A DNA stretch of 45,953 bases from Oscillospiraceae bacterium (GCA_009782405.1 WRJC01000024.1:1-45953), one strand, 5' to 3'. Positions 23,839-32,563 are shown, counted from the stretch's first letter. Numbers and translations: made by a program. Notes: generated by a model not told the origin, from the sequence alone.

Positions 23839-24354
23839 ATGAAACCAAGCACACGGCAGCCACTATTTATCATAACCGGCGCGAGCTGCGTCGGGAAATC
23901 AGCCCTCTGCGAAATATTGTTTCAAAAAGAAACGGAGTATATCGTACTGGAAAGCGATATTCTTTGGCATGACGTTTATAATACGCCGGATGATGATTAC
24001 CGCGCTTACCGGCAAACATGGCTGCGCCTGTGCGCCGATATTTCGCAAATAGGCAAGCCGGTCGTGTTGTGCGGCTGCGCGACGCCGGAACAGTTTGAGC
24101 CGTTGCCGGAACGGGAGCTGTTTGCCGAAATTCATTATTTGGCGGTAGTGTGCGATGATCTTGTTTTGGAAAGCAGGATGCGAAACGGGCGCGGGATTTC
24201 GGAAGAAAACTGGATAGAGTCGTCCAAGCAGTTCAATAACTGGCTTAAAGACAACGGCAAATCTCACGGCATATTTTTGTTGGACAATTCCGGCCTGACG
24301 GCAAAAGAAACCGCCGAAATCGCGGATAATTGGATTCTTGATGCCATAATATAA
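23839..24354 (+). CDS. P-loop kinase-like protein
   Basis: 171 residues with GAAGGAG upstream. Walker A FIITGASCVGKSALCEIL near the N-terminus, then an acidic pair in VLESDILWHD, and VVLCGCATPEQFEPLPERE. The size and order of motifs match small nucleoside/nucleotide or antibiotic kinases (the AAA_33-like group) and not a motor ATPase. Substrate unknown. It is a single-gene unit convergent with the APH-like gene at 24363. Confidence 0.7.
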   Translation: MKPSTRQPLFIITGASCVGKSALCEILFQKETEYIVLESDILWHDVYNTPDDDYRAYRQTWLRLCADISQIGKPVVLCGCATPEQFEPLPERELFAEIHYLAVVCDDLVLESRMRNGRGISEENWIESSKQFNNWLKDNGKSHGIFLLDNSGLTAKETAEIADNWILDAII

Positions 24355-24362
24355 TATGTGGG

Positions 24363-25118
24363 CTATTTTTCCGCGTCATTACATTGGTGCACCAAACCCA
24401 ACAGCCATGATTTCGCCCTGTCATCGATGTTTTCGCTTAGCCGGGCGGCGGCTACTATCGGCAACCAGGCAAGAACGTCGGCTTGCCTTGATTTTGATTT
24501 TTTGCAGAAGGCCTCCAGGTAAATCCCCGCCGAACGGCTCATATATTGCCTGAAAATCAAATATGTCCGGCAGGCATCGGCGAGGGGATTTCCACCCGTG
24601 GCATCTACCCAATCGATGATCCAGTGTTTGTTTCCGTCATACAAAACATTGAACGGGTGGAAATCGCCGTGGCAAAGCATGGCGGAGCCGTCATCAAGCC
24701 GCATGAGCAAGGACAGCAGATTCTCCTTCGTTGCATCGCTCAAAAATCCCGAGCGCCTTATCTTCCAGGCAAAACGGTCTTTTTGCTTCGGCAAGCTGTC
24801 TGCGCGAATTTTGTGCGCCTCGCATTGCAACTTGGCCAAAGTGCATATGGCTTCTTTCCGTTCGTTTTTGTCCATTCTGGGCTGCATGAGCGGTTTCCCG
24901 TCGATGTATGCCATATCAAGCGCCACGGCGTTGCCTTCGAGCCTTCGGACGCCATAAACGGCAGGGACGGGCAGCCCCGCGTCAAAGGCAAAACGCTGGC
25001 GTTCGGCTTCGTTTTCCGCTTCATTTGGCGGAGCGTCCACATATAGCTTGACGGCTGTATTCCCGTCAAGATATATTTTCGTCGTCGCGCCCTGCCCGAT
25101 TAATTCTAAGCCAAGCAT
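24363..25118 (-). CDS. Aminoglycoside-phosphotransferase-like kinase
   Basis: 251 residues from ATG 25118 (MLGLELIGQGATTKIYLDG), chosen for GGAGGG nine bases upstream; the longer open frame to 25208 has no such site. N-lobe GQGATTKIY and TAVKLYV (Lys of strand 3), catalytic loop MLCHGDFHPFNVLYDGN, metal-binding WIIDWVDATGGNPLAD. This is the fourth such kinase-like gene in the window. Substrate unknown; such proteins are often annotated as aminoglycoside phosphotransferases without evidence. Confidence 0.82.
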   Translation of the reverse strand: MLGLELIGQGATTKIYLDGNTAVKLYVDAPPNEAENEAERQRFAFDAGLPVPAVYGVRRLEGNAVALDMAYIDGKPLMQPRMDKNERKEAICTLAKLQCEAHKIRADSLPKQKDRFAWKIRRSGFLSDATKENLLSLLMRLDDGSAMLCHGDFHPFNVLYDGNKHWIIDWVDATGGNPLADACRTYLIFRQYMSRSAGIYLEAFCKKSKSRQADVLAWLPIVAAARLSENIDDRAKSWLLGLVHQCNDAEK

Positions 25119-25211
25119 TATGATCCCTCCGCTTACCCAATCAATCCCCTCTGCGGTTTTATCATATGATACCACAATCTTCTCGCAAAAGCAAGGGATA
25201 TGTTTCATATT

Positions 25212-25259
25212 TCAAAATTTTTGAGCGGAAATTTTCCGTTGGTCAAGTTGCCTGATCAT
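25212..25259 (-). pseudogene. Fifteen-codon fragment after thrS
   Basis: ATG 25259 overlaps the thrS stop (ATGA). It reads MIRQLDQRKISAQKF and stops. The start looks coupled, but the peptide is too short to identify. A CGGAAATTTTCCG palindrome lies inside it. It is probably the stub of a lost downstream gene. Confidence 0.2.
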
Positions 25260-26812
25260 AGTTTTTCCTCCTCTGCGATATATTTCGGCTTGCCAAGCTC
25301 GAGATCGCCCTTTATGTGTTCAGCCAGCGATTCGAGGTTCATCGCGCCGAGGTTGCCGTGTTTGCGGCTCCGCACCGAAAAGCCCCCCGCTTCGATGTCC
25401 TTGTCGCCGACCACGAATATATACGGTATCTTTTCGGTTTCAAAACGCTTGATTTTTTCCCGCATATGAATTTCCGCGTAGTCGGCGTCAACGCGCAGCC
25501 CTGACTTTTTTAATTCTATCTCCAAACGTTTGCAATAGCCGTTGTGGGATGGCTTTATCGGAACGACGGCGAACTGCACCGGCGCGAACCACAACGGGAA
25601 GTCGCCCTTGTAATGCTCTATCAAAAGAGCGAAAAACCGCTCGATGCTTCCGAACAGCGCCCGGTGGACGACAAGCGGCGCATGGTTCTTGCCGTCGCTG
25701 CCGACATACTTCATCTTGAAGCGTTTTGGGAGATTGAAGTCAAATTGGATTGTGCTGCATTGCCATTCGCGCCCAAGCGAATCGCGAAGTTTCAAGTCGA
25801 TCTTCGGCCCGTAGAACGCGCCGCCGCCCTCATCTATCCCATATTCAAGCCCTGCGGCGGCCACAGCTTTTTTCAACACTTCGGTCGCCATCTCCCACTC
25901 GTAATCCGAACCGATTGCTTTGTTTTGTGGTTGGGTTGAAACATAGGGTGCAAATTCAGTCAATCCGAACGAGCGCAAAATATAAAGCGAGAATTTGAGC
26001 GCGAAGGCGACCTCGCTCTCCACTTGTTCGGGTGTGCAGATGATATGGGCGTCGTCCTGCGTGAACCCCCTGACCCTTGTCAGGCCGTTCAATGCGCCGG
26101 ACAATTCGTATCTGTATACATTGCCGAACTCAGCCATGCGGACCGGCAGCTCACGGTAAGAGCGCGTTATGCTGTTGTAGATTATGAAATGAAACGGGCA
26201 ATTCATAGGCTTTAGATAATATTCTTCGCCGTCGATGTCGATTGGGTTATACATATTGTCCCGGAAGTTGTCCAAATGCCCCGAAATCTTCCATAGCTCA
26301 GAGCGTCCGATATGCGGGGTGTAAACCCATTGGTACCCGTTTAGCAGATGCGCCGCCTGCGAGAACTGTTCGAGCAGAAAACGCACCGTCGCGCCTTTGG
26401 GATGCCAAAGCGCAAGCCCTTGCCCGACTTCATCCGACGCGGAGAACAGCCCAAGCTGCGCTCCGAGCCTTTTGTGGTCGTGCTCCGCCGCTTTTGACAG
26501 CGTATCACGGTGATCCTGCAATTCCTGCTGCGTTTCAAAAGCGGCGACGTAAATCCGCTGCAGCATTTTTTTGCTTGCGTCGCCGTCAAGGTATGCGCCG
26601 GAAAAGCCGGATATTTCGTAGGCGCACGGAATGCTCTTGCCTGAAAGCCTGCCCGTTATCGCGCCCGCTTTTTCGGGGTTCAGCGGCTCCGATAAATCGA
26701 AGTCGCAATAAAACCCGCTCTCTGTGAGTTCATGGAAAACCAAAGCCCCCGAATACAGCTCGGCGACGGCCTCTTTTAGCAGTTCCATGAGGTTGTTTTT
26801 GTAATTTGGCAT
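25256..26812 (-). CDS. thrS: Threonyl-tRNA synthetase, short form lacking TGS and most of the editing domain
   Basis: 518 residues versus ~640 in the usual enzyme; GGAGGG precedes ATG 26812. It charges tRNA-Thr. Catalytic motif 2 is present (EFGNVYRYELSGALNGLTRV). The zinc ligands are present: Cys in PMNCPFH, His in TQDDAHI, His in VVHRALFGSIERF, the latter also motif 3. The C-terminal anticodon-binding domain begins at LAPVQ-like WFAPVQFAVVPIKPS. The N-terminal TGS domain is absent, and the HxxxH and C-x-x-x-H motifs that remove mis-charged serine are missing; only a shortened remnant (ESGFYCDFD ... GAYLDGDASKKMLQRIY) is left. Confidence 0.92.
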   Translation of the reverse strand: MPNYKNNLMELLKEAVAELYSGALVFHELTESGFYCDFDLSEPLNPEKAGAITGRLSGKSIPCAYEISGFSGAYLDGDASKKMLQRIYVAAFETQQELQDHRDTLSKAAEHDHKRLGAQLGLFSASDEVGQGLALWHPKGATVRFLLEQFSQAAHLLNGYQWVYTPHIGRSELWKISGHLDNFRDNMYNPIDIDGEEYYLKPMNCPFHFIIYNSITRSYRELPVRMAEFGNVYRYELSGALNGLTRVRGFTQDDAHIICTPEQVESEVAFALKFSLYILRSFGLTEFAPYVSTQPQNKAIGSDYEWEMATEVLKKAVAAAGLEYGIDEGGGAFYGPKIDLKLRDSLGREWQCSTIQFDFNLPKRFKMKYVGSDGKNHAPLVVHRALFGSIERFFALLIEHYKGDFPLWFAPVQFAVVPIKPSHNGYCKRLEIELKKSGLRVDADYAEIHMREKIKRFETEKIPYIFVVGDKDIEAGGFSVRSRKHGNLGAMNLESLAEHIKGDLELGKPKYIAEEEKL

Positions 26813-26849
26813 AAATATGCCCTCCTTTTAAAAATAATGTTGCAAAAAC

Positions 26850-26884
26850 AAAAACGCCTTGCCGATAATAACGTCGGCAAGGTG
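26850..26884 (-). terminator. Intrinsic terminator in the thrS leader
   Basis: On the minus strand, CCTTGCCGA - loop - TCGGCAAGG followed by CGTTTTTGTTTTTG. The 5' part is the same as in the asd leader. It ends about 40 bp before the thrS start. Confidence 0.85.
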
Positions 26885-27102
26885 CAAAAAAACCATCTTG
26901 AATCACCCACCGACGACTTTTGGAGCTAACACTTGTCGTCGGCGGATTCGGGGTTCCCTGCGAAGCCCGCAAGGTTTCGTGGGGTGAACCTGACAACAAG
27001 ACGCTAACTCGTCATGGTAGTGGTAGTGGCGGCGCCCATGGGTCGATGTGGCATAAGTAGGTTTCCTTTCTGCGTCCCCGTCACGAGGATAGAAGCATTA
27101 TA
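26857..27102 (-). promoter_or_regulatory. Threonine leader-peptide attenuator of thrS
   Basis: Same plan as at 20677-20881. Leader peptide at 27054-27004. Segment A, GAGTTAGCGTCTTGTTGTC (27010-26992), overlaps the peptide stop and can pair with segment B, GACGACAAGTGTTAGCTC (26940-26923), over about 18 bp. CCGCCGACGAC (26945-26935), overlapping B, can instead pair with segment C, GTCGTCGGTGG (26917-26907). The terminator follows. Segment B is identical in both leaders although the loops between A and B differ in length. No AGGGTGGNACCGCG T-box sequence is seen. Threonine control is inferred from the peptide and the genes. Confidence 0.78.
27004..27054 (-). CDS. Threonine leader peptide MPHRPMGAATTTTMTS
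   Basis: Sixteen codons with GAAAGGAAA upstream and a TAG stop. Five Thr, four of them consecutive (ACT ACC ACT ACC), then ATG ACG AGT TAG. It is homologous to the peptide in the asd leader. The Thr run ends about four codons before the competing segment A, the distance expected for a stalled ribosome to leave A free. Confidence 0.8.
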   Translation of the reverse strand: MPHRPMGAATTTTMTS

Positions 27103-27125
27103 TCACAAAAATTTGCAAAAATCAA
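27097..27125 (-). promoter_or_regulatory. Promoter of thrS
   Basis: On the minus strand, TTGATT (27120-27125), 17 bp, TATAAT (27097-27102). The 230 bp between this promoter and the AraC start at 27358 hold no ORF; I see only a GAAAGAA/TTCTTTC hairpin near 27170-27190. Confidence 0.65.
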
Positions 27126-27357
27126 TAGGTTTTTTATTTTTTTAGGGCAACCACATAAAAAAATTTTGAAAGAAAAAACGTTCTTTCGGCGCATCGGAAA
27201 TCTTTACAAATTCAGCGTTGAAGTTTTGTTCAAAATGTGATATTTATATAACAGTTGGTTTTATTTTATACGTAAATCCACCGACTTTTTTGTGCAACAA
27301 ATGCAGGGCAGGCAATTCGCATTCGTGATATGATCTATCTCGAAGGAAGGGATTTTT

Positions 27358-28206
27358 ATGGATTGGCTTGACAGAATGAATGACGCCATGGATTATATCG
27401 AATCAAATCTGGCGGACAATATCTCGTATGACAAAATAGCGCAGCTCGCTTGCTGTTCCACGTATCATTTTCAGCGTATGTTCCCGTTTATCACCGGCGT
27501 GACGTTATCGGAATATATTCGCCGCCGGAGGCTGACGCTTGCCGCGTTTGAATTGCAGGCGACAGACGCAAAAGTGATCGACATAGCCATGAAATACGGG
27601 TATGAATCGCCGGATGCGTTCACGCGGGCGTTCAAAAGCCTTCACGGAGTAATGCCAGCATCTGTGCGCGGAATGGGCGTTTCGCTCAAAGCCTATCCAA
27701 AAATGACTTTCCGGATCTCAATGAAAGGAGATACCGAAATGAACTATCGAATCGAATCAAGGGAAGCCTTTGAAATGTTTGGGTTCTATGGGGAAATCAG
27801 CAGAGAACAGGACAAGGCTTTTGCGGAAGTCCCGCAATTTCTCAAAAAATGCGACGATGACTTGATCCCTGACCGCATAAATGAATTTTTGGGGCGCTTT
27901 CACGATACCACGCTGCATTCAGCCGTATTCGACCATACAGACACTGCTTTCAAGTATATGATCTGCTACCATTTGCCCAAGGGAGTCGAAGTTCCACAGG
28001 AATTCGCGAAACTTTCCGTGCCTGCGTTGACATGGGCCATTTTTCCGGAACCGCAATGTGAAATGCAGATACTATGGAAACGGATTTATTCAGAATGGTT
28101 TCCGACATCTGGATACGAGCAGGTCGAGGGGCCGGGGTTTGAGATGTACTACGGCATGGCTGGCCACGTCATCGGCGAAATATGGATTCCCGTAAGAAAA
28201 AAATAA
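27358..28206 (+). CDS. AraC-family regulator with GyrI-like ligand-binding domain
   Basis: 282 residues with GAAGGAAGG upstream. Residues 1-105 hold two helix-turn-helix motifs: ISYDKIAQLACCSTYHFQRM and VIDIAMKYGYESPDAFTRAF, followed by the AraC signature helix. Residues 125-282 form a GyrI/SOUL-like domain (MNYRIESREAFEMFGFYGEI ... YYGMAGHVIGEIWIPVRK), which binds drugs or other small amphipathic molecules in MarR/Rob/BmrR-like activators. It has no clear partner gene: both neighbours lie on the opposite strand or far away. It may regulate itself or act at a distance. Confidence 0.87.
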   Translation: MDWLDRMNDAMDYIESNLADNISYDKIAQLACCSTYHFQRMFPFITGVTLSEYIRRRRLTLAAFELQATDAKVIDIAMKYGYESPDAFTRAFKSLHGVMPASVRGMGVSLKAYPKMTFRISMKGDTEMNYRIESREAFEMFGFYGEISREQDKAFAEVPQFLKKCDDDLIPDRINEFLGRFHDTTLHSAVFDHTDTAFKYMICYHLPKGVEVPQEFAKLSVPALTWAIFPEPQCEMQILWKRIYSEWFPTSGYEQVEGPGFEMYYGMAGHVIGEIWIPVRKK

Positions 28207-28294
28207 ATTTTTTCTTCGTATGTGTCGGGCGTGTTTTCATAATTTTTTGATTTTATCTTTTTGCTGTTGCGATTGTGTTTTTTTGGCCGCCCCA

Positions 28295-28567
28295 TTATAA
28301 ATCCAGCATCGATACATAGTGCCCCTTGCAGGACAGGACTTCAAGATTTCCATCCTTAATTCGGTACACAAAACGGTTTACTTCGTCAATACGCCTGCTC
28401 CAAAAACCGCTGAACTCACCCTTCAGCGGCTCCGGCTTTCCTATACCGGAATATCCGTTGCGTTTGCAATCTTTAATAAGTTCGTTGATTCGTTTAATGG
28501 TTTTTTTGTCCTGCGTTTGCCAATAAACATAGTCATCCCAAGCTTCATCGAACCAAACAAGCTTCAT
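28295..28567 (-). CDS. Txe/YoeB-family toxin
   Basis: 90 residues (MKLVWFDEAWDDYVYWQTQD). The family's ribosome-dependent RNase fold is shown by WFDEAWDDYVYWQ, KPEPLKGEFSGFWSRRID and the C-terminal VLSCKGHY. YoeB cleaves mRNA at the ribosomal A site. It overlaps the RelB-type antitoxin by 4 bp (ATGA). The pairing of YoeB with a RelB/DinJ-type rather than a YefM-type antitoxin is known in Bacillota. Confidence 0.87.
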   Translation of the reverse strand: MKLVWFDEAWDDYVYWQTQDKKTIKRINELIKDCKRNGYSGIGKPEPLKGEFSGFWSRRIDEVNRFVYRIKDGNLEVLSCKGHYVSMLDL

Positions 28568-28830
28568 TCGCCTACCTCGATTATATCACGCTCGATTCCT
28601 CTCCCTGCATTGAGAGCGGCAACGCCGCGGCGAAGATGGGCTAGATTGCTTTCGCTGTAAAATGGGTCGGATTCCGTTGTAACATCAAAAGGCAGACGCC
28701 TTTCGCGTAGGACGGCACGGGCAAACATATTAAAAGCAATTGTGGAATTCATACCGACTTTGGAGCAAAAGTCGTCAAACTGTTTTTTTACATCGGAATC
28801 CATCCGGACACTAAATGTTGTTTGAGCCAT
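28564..28830 (-). CDS. RelB/DinJ-family antitoxin
   Basis: 88 residues from ATG 28830 (MAQTTFSVRMDSDVKKQFDD), with TAGGAGG upstream. The ribbon-helix-helix opening (TTFSVRMDSDVKKQFDDFC) and SKVGMNSTIAFNMFARAVLR are typical of DinJ/RelB. The C-terminal region would bind and block YoeB. The family represses its own operon; the promoter at 28892 carries a near-repeat that could be the operator. Confidence 0.87.
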   Translation of the reverse strand: MAQTTFSVRMDSDVKKQFDDFCSKVGMNSTIAFNMFARAVLRERRLPFDVTTESDPFYSESNLAHLRRGVAALNAGRGIERDIIEVGE

Positions 28831-28891
28831 AACAAGGCCTCCTATCGATTTTGGGTTTATTTTTATTGCCAATATAACCCTATATATTGTT

Positions 28892-28920
28892 ATTATAACC
28901 TATCAGGTGCGTTTTGTCAA
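28892..28920 (-). promoter_or_regulatory. Consensus promoter and possible operator of the relB-yoeB pair
   Basis: On the minus strand, TTGACA (28915-28920), 17 bp, TATAAT (28892-28897): a perfect sigma-A promoter. ATAGGTTATA overlapping the -10 is followed by ATAGGGTTATA just downstream, a direct near-repeat suitable for antitoxin binding. Confidence 0.7.
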
Positions 28921-28923
28921 CAA

Positions 28924-28986
28924 TTATTTCATCTGATTTTCTAAAAGCTCATCAAACCATTTGCCGTGCTTGCCAAGAAAAGAGAT
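28924..28986 (-). pseudogene. C-terminal gene remnant (GKHGKWFDELLEN)
   Basis: In frame after the stop of the ABC gene, the minus strand reads ISFLGKHGKWFDELLENQMK and stops at 28924. It looks like the C-terminus of a lost protein. A sequence of similar shape, FIAGKMKWFITYLQEL then stop, is on the other side of the ABC gene pair near 32612-32670. I do not know the parent family. Confidence 0.35.
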
Positions 28987-28992
28987 CGATTT

Positions 28993-30783
28993 CTAAAATA
29001 TCACTTTTTCTTCGGTATATTGTTGACTTTGTTTGCGATACATTTCTGCATATATCCCGTTTTGTTTCATCAATTCATTATGAGAACCGTATTCCGCTAT
29101 TTTGCCGTCAGAGAACACGGCGATGTTATCAGCAATAGTTGAAACGGCAAGGCGGTGAGAAATAAAGATAGTCGTTTTGTTTTTCGCCATATTGAAAAAA
29201 TCCGTGTAAATTTCGCCCTCGGCTTTCGGGTCGAGGTTTGCCGTTGGTTCGTCTAAAATCAACATAGGAGTATTTTTATAAACGGCGCGGGCAATAGCTA
29301 TTTTCTGTGCTTGACCGCCCGAAAATTCTATGCCGCCCGAATCGAAACTTTTTGTCAAATATGTTTCGTAACCGTTGGAAAGTTCATCAATGCGTTCTTT
29401 CAATCCCACGCCGTCAATTATTTCAGCGATTTTATCCATATCGCCATTATCATTCATTGCAATATTTTCTTTGAGCGTAAAAGATAAATTTGCGAAATCT
29501 TGAAATACGGCGGAGATTATTTTATAATATTCTTCGTTTGGCATATCCCATATATCAACGCCGTTAAGCGTAATTTTACCGCTTGCCGGGCGGTAAAATT
29601 TACACAGCAGTTTTATAAAAGTGCTTTTACCCGCACCATTCATGCCGACTATCACAAGTTTTTCTTTGTCCGTTATTTTTATATTTACATTATCAAGAAT
29701 TTGTTTATCGGTATTTGGATAAGCAAAAGAAACTTCTTGAAAGATAAATTCAATTTTGTCCGGTATTATAAATTCTGGCGTATCAACAGTATTTTTATTA
29801 TTTTCAAAGTTTATCATATCCATAAACTTTTTGTAATAAAACACATTTAAAATCTGCTGATTGTAATTTCCCAATTGTTCCGTTATTGATGACAAACATT
29901 CTGTGAGTGCCGTTACCGCCGAAAAATACATCGTAAAATCGGCAATTGATACAACGCCGTCGATATATCTTCCTGCAAGTAACCATAAAATCACAAACGA
30001 TTGCAGGGCGAAAAGAACCGCCATGATAATTTGATGTACAGAATAACGCCGAAAACTTCCTAATTGCGTATTGACCATTGTATTTCTGTAAGTCTTGGTT
30101 TTATCCATATACCATTTTTGCAGGCTGTTTAAACGGATTTCTTTTGCTCCACCCTCGCTATATGCTATATTATACAAATAACTGCCGTGCCTGTCATTTT
30201 CCGCAAGGAATTTATTTATTTTTTTTACGTGGATAAATTCAAATCGCACAAAGATAATTTTAATAGTCAACGTTACAGCGACAAGCAATATAAACAGCCA
30301 ATCGAGCCAAACGATTATATAAACCAATCCTAAAATAGTTATAATATTTGAAACGATATTTTGCACAAGCCCCATTGCGCCCGTCAAATCTGCGGCTTTG
30401 TTTGCCATTTGCATAATATCCTGCGCTTGTGGGCTTTCAATGTCTTTGAGTTCCAAACGCATTGAGATTTTTCCTATTTCATTTCTCAATTTCGAGGAAA
30501 AAGTTATTGAGCGCATACCGCTTTTATTTTTCAAAAATACGTTTGTGATGTTTATGAACAACAAAATACAGCCGTATATTGTTATAGTCTTGATTACATC
30601 GCTATAAGGGTTTTTGCTTGTCAAATGTTCTATAATTAATTTCGGGAAATATACATACAAAAGCGGCAGGAAAGCATTTAAAACAATCTGCGGCAGGGCG
30701 TAAAATAAATAAAGCGGCTCATGCTTTGCTATTATCTTGATTATCTCCAAAGGAGCGGCGAGTTTAGATAAAAATTTATTCAT
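28993..30783 (-). CDS. ABC exporter half-transporter (permease-ATPase)
   Basis: 596 residues. Six-helix type membrane domain in the first 320 residues, then Walker A VGMNGAGKSTFIKLLCKF, signature FSGGQAQKIAIARAVY, Walker B MLILDEPTANLDP and H-loop ISHRLAVSTIAD. The start overlaps the end of the upstream half-transporter by 8 bp, so the two form a coupled pair and probably a heterodimer. The base composition is more AT-rich than in the four-gene exporter operon, suggesting separate acquisition. Cargo unknown. Confidence 0.87.
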   Translation of the reverse strand: MNKFLSKLAAPLEIIKIIAKHEPLYLFYALPQIVLNAFLPLLYVYFPKLIIEHLTSKNPYSDVIKTITIYGCILLFINITNVFLKNKSGMRSITFSSKLRNEIGKISMRLELKDIESPQAQDIMQMANKAADLTGAMGLVQNIVSNIITILGLVYIIVWLDWLFILLVAVTLTIKIIFVRFEFIHVKKINKFLAENDRHGSYLYNIAYSEGGAKEIRLNSLQKWYMDKTKTYRNTMVNTQLGSFRRYSVHQIIMAVLFALQSFVILWLLAGRYIDGVVSIADFTMYFSAVTALTECLSSITEQLGNYNQQILNVFYYKKFMDMINFENNKNTVDTPEFIIPDKIEFIFQEVSFAYPNTDKQILDNVNIKITDKEKLVIVGMNGAGKSTFIKLLCKFYRPASGKITLNGVDIWDMPNEEYYKIISAVFQDFANLSFTLKENIAMNDNGDMDKIAEIIDGVGLKERIDELSNGYETYLTKSFDSGGIEFSGGQAQKIAIARAVYKNTPMLILDEPTANLDPKAEGEIYTDFFNMAKNKTTIFISHRLAVSTIADNIAVFSDGKIAEYGSHNELMKQNGIYAEMYRKQSQQYTEEKVIF

Positions 30784-32563
30784 TGACCGAAACCCCCTTT
30801 TCTCTGTAATAACGGGCTTGGGCGTTGAATAAATCAGCGTAAAAAGCGTTTTGTTTTATCAGTTCCTCATGGCTTCCGCACTCTATGATGTTCCCGTCCG
30901 AAAATACAATAATTTTATCGCAAAATTTCGTGCTTGATAACCTGTGAGATATAAAAATAGTGGCTTTATTTTCGGAAATGTCATTTAGTTTTGAAAACAA
31001 TTCATATTCCGCAATAGGGTCCAGCGCACTTGTCGGCTCGTCCAATATGAGCGTTTCAGCGTCTTTGTATATCGCCCGCGCCAACGCTAATTTCTGCCCC
31101 TCGCCGCCGGAAAATTCTACGCCGTTTTCGTCTAATGTTTTATATACGGAAGTATCAATTCCGTTTTTCAAACCGGCAATTTTTTCTTTCAATCCGCTTT
31201 TATTTATGCTTGCCGTAAATTTAGTTTCGTCATAATCTGTATCAAGCAAAACATTTTCTTTTACCGAATAAGCGAACAACATAAAATCCTGCAACACGAT
31301 TCCGATATGTTTTATGTATTGATTATGCGGAATGTTCTTTATGTCAACGCCATTTATCGTTATCCGCCCGTCTGTGGGGTCGTATATGCGCGTGAGAAGT
31401 TTAATGAATGTAGTTTTTCCTGAGCCGTTTAATCCCACTATGCCGATTTTTTCACCCTTTTTTATCTCGGCATTTATATTTTTTAAAATGACTTTATCGG
31501 TTTTCGGATATGTAAACGACACATTTTCAAATTTTATTATCGCGTTTGAAAAATCAATATGTTTTTCGTTCAAATTATTGCTTGCCGTTATGCCGCTTTG
31601 CGTATCCATTAAATTTTTATATTCGCGGTAGAAATCAATCGCTTTAAAAACCCTGCCAAGCCGCGCAACATCGCCGAAAAATCCGAGCAATATTGATGTT
31701 AGCAAGGTTGTTGCGCTTAAAAGCACCGTATATTCCGCTACGGTTATATCGTCTGCATATACCTGATAAGAAAAATAGAAATACATTATGGCTGTTTGCG
31801 CAATTGTAATAACTGTGCTGACCAAGTTTATTTTTATAGACTTTCTGTATAACGCTTTTAATTTATTTATTTGCGTCCGCAATATCCCCGCGTATTTATC
31901 AGCGATATAATTTTCCGCATTATTTATTCTTACTTCTTTTGCGAAATTATATCCCGTCATCACCTTATAAAGATAATCTATTTTTCTGTCATCTTCGACT
32001 TTTTCATTTTGAAAATCAAAATCATTTTTTTGCGTTTTGAATACGAGAATAATTGAAACCGTAGAAGTGGCGGCAATCATAAGTATAAAAAGCGGGCTTA
32101 ATATCGAAAATATTGAGATTATCCCCGCGAATTGCATAAAATAATTTAAAAAAGCAACTATATTGCCTAAATAAAACGCGGGAGAAGCTAACATTGATTT
32201 TTTCCGCAGATTCATGATAGTTCCGTCTTGGGCGTAATGATAATTCAAATCGACAATATCTTTGCACCACACAAATTGAGCGGCATTTGTATTCACGCGC
32301 ATTTTGTAAGTTTCGATAAACTGTAAAATCTCTTTTATAACTGTAATGCCAAGATTGACAGACAAATAGATAATAATTATTTTTGTCACTTGATTATACG
32401 GTTCACCCGTGACAAGCGCGTTTATGACAGTTCCCAAACCTATTATATTTATGAGCGGCAGAACAGAGCGGAAAACGGTTGCCACCACCATAATCAAAAA
32501 ATAACTTTTGCTTGTTTCCCATGCACGGCTTAATAGAAATTTGAGATTCTTAAATATTTTCAT
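30776..32563 (-). CDS. ABC exporter half-transporter (permease-ATPase)
   Basis: 595 residues from ATG 32563. Membrane domain then Walker A VGLNGSGKTTFIKLLTRI, signature FSGGEGQKLALARAIY, Walker B LILDEPTSALDP, H-loop ISHRLSSTKFCD. Its start codon overlaps the TAA that ends EFKLLSERII, a copy of the C-terminus of the NUDIX gene at 23175. The gene therefore seems to have been brought next to, or recombined with, a NUDIX gene end. The last codons overlap the partner gene. Confidence 0.87.
   Translation of the reverse strand: MKIFKNLKFLLSRAWETSKSYFLIMVVATVFRSVLPLINIIGLGTVINALVTGEPYNQVTKIIIIYLSVNLGITVIKEILQFIETYKMRVNTNAAQFVWCKDIVDLNYHYAQDGTIMNLRKKSMLASPAFYLGNIVAFLNYFMQFAGIISIFSILSPLFILMIAATSTVSIILVFKTQKNDFDFQNEKVEDDRKIDYLYKVMTGYNFAKEVRINNAENYIADKYAGILRTQINKLKALYRKSIKINLVSTVITIAQTAIMYFYFSYQVYADDITVAEYTVLLSATTLLTSILLGFFGDVARLGRVFKAIDFYREYKNLMDTQSGITASNNLNEKHIDFSNAIIKFENVSFTYPKTDKVILKNINAEIKKGEKIGIVGLNGSGKTTFIKLLTRIYDPTDGRITINGVDIKNIPHNQYIKHIGIVLQDFMLFAYSVKENVLLDTDYDETKFTASINKSGLKEKIAGLKNGIDTSVYKTLDENGVEFSGGEGQKLALARAIYKDAETLILDEPTSALDPIAEYELFSKLNDISENKATIFISHRLSSTKFCDKIIVFSDGNIIECGSHEELIKQNAFYADLFNAQARYYREKGVSVNE

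Noticed and set aside
26242..26727. 161-codon plus-strand frame
   Set aside because: It is antisense to thrS and has no recognisable motif or ribosome binding site.
26730..26999. Long minus-strand frame crossing the thrS leader
   Set aside because: It crosses the terminator and competing stems and is out of frame with thrS, and it has no ribosome binding site; the leader peptide explains the region better.
26850..27125. T-box riboswitch on thrS and asd leaders
   Set aside because: A T-box is the default expectation, but there is no AGGGTGGNACCGCG sequence, no recognisable Stem I/specifier loop, and instead both leaders have translated-looking Thr-rich ORFs at the same place.
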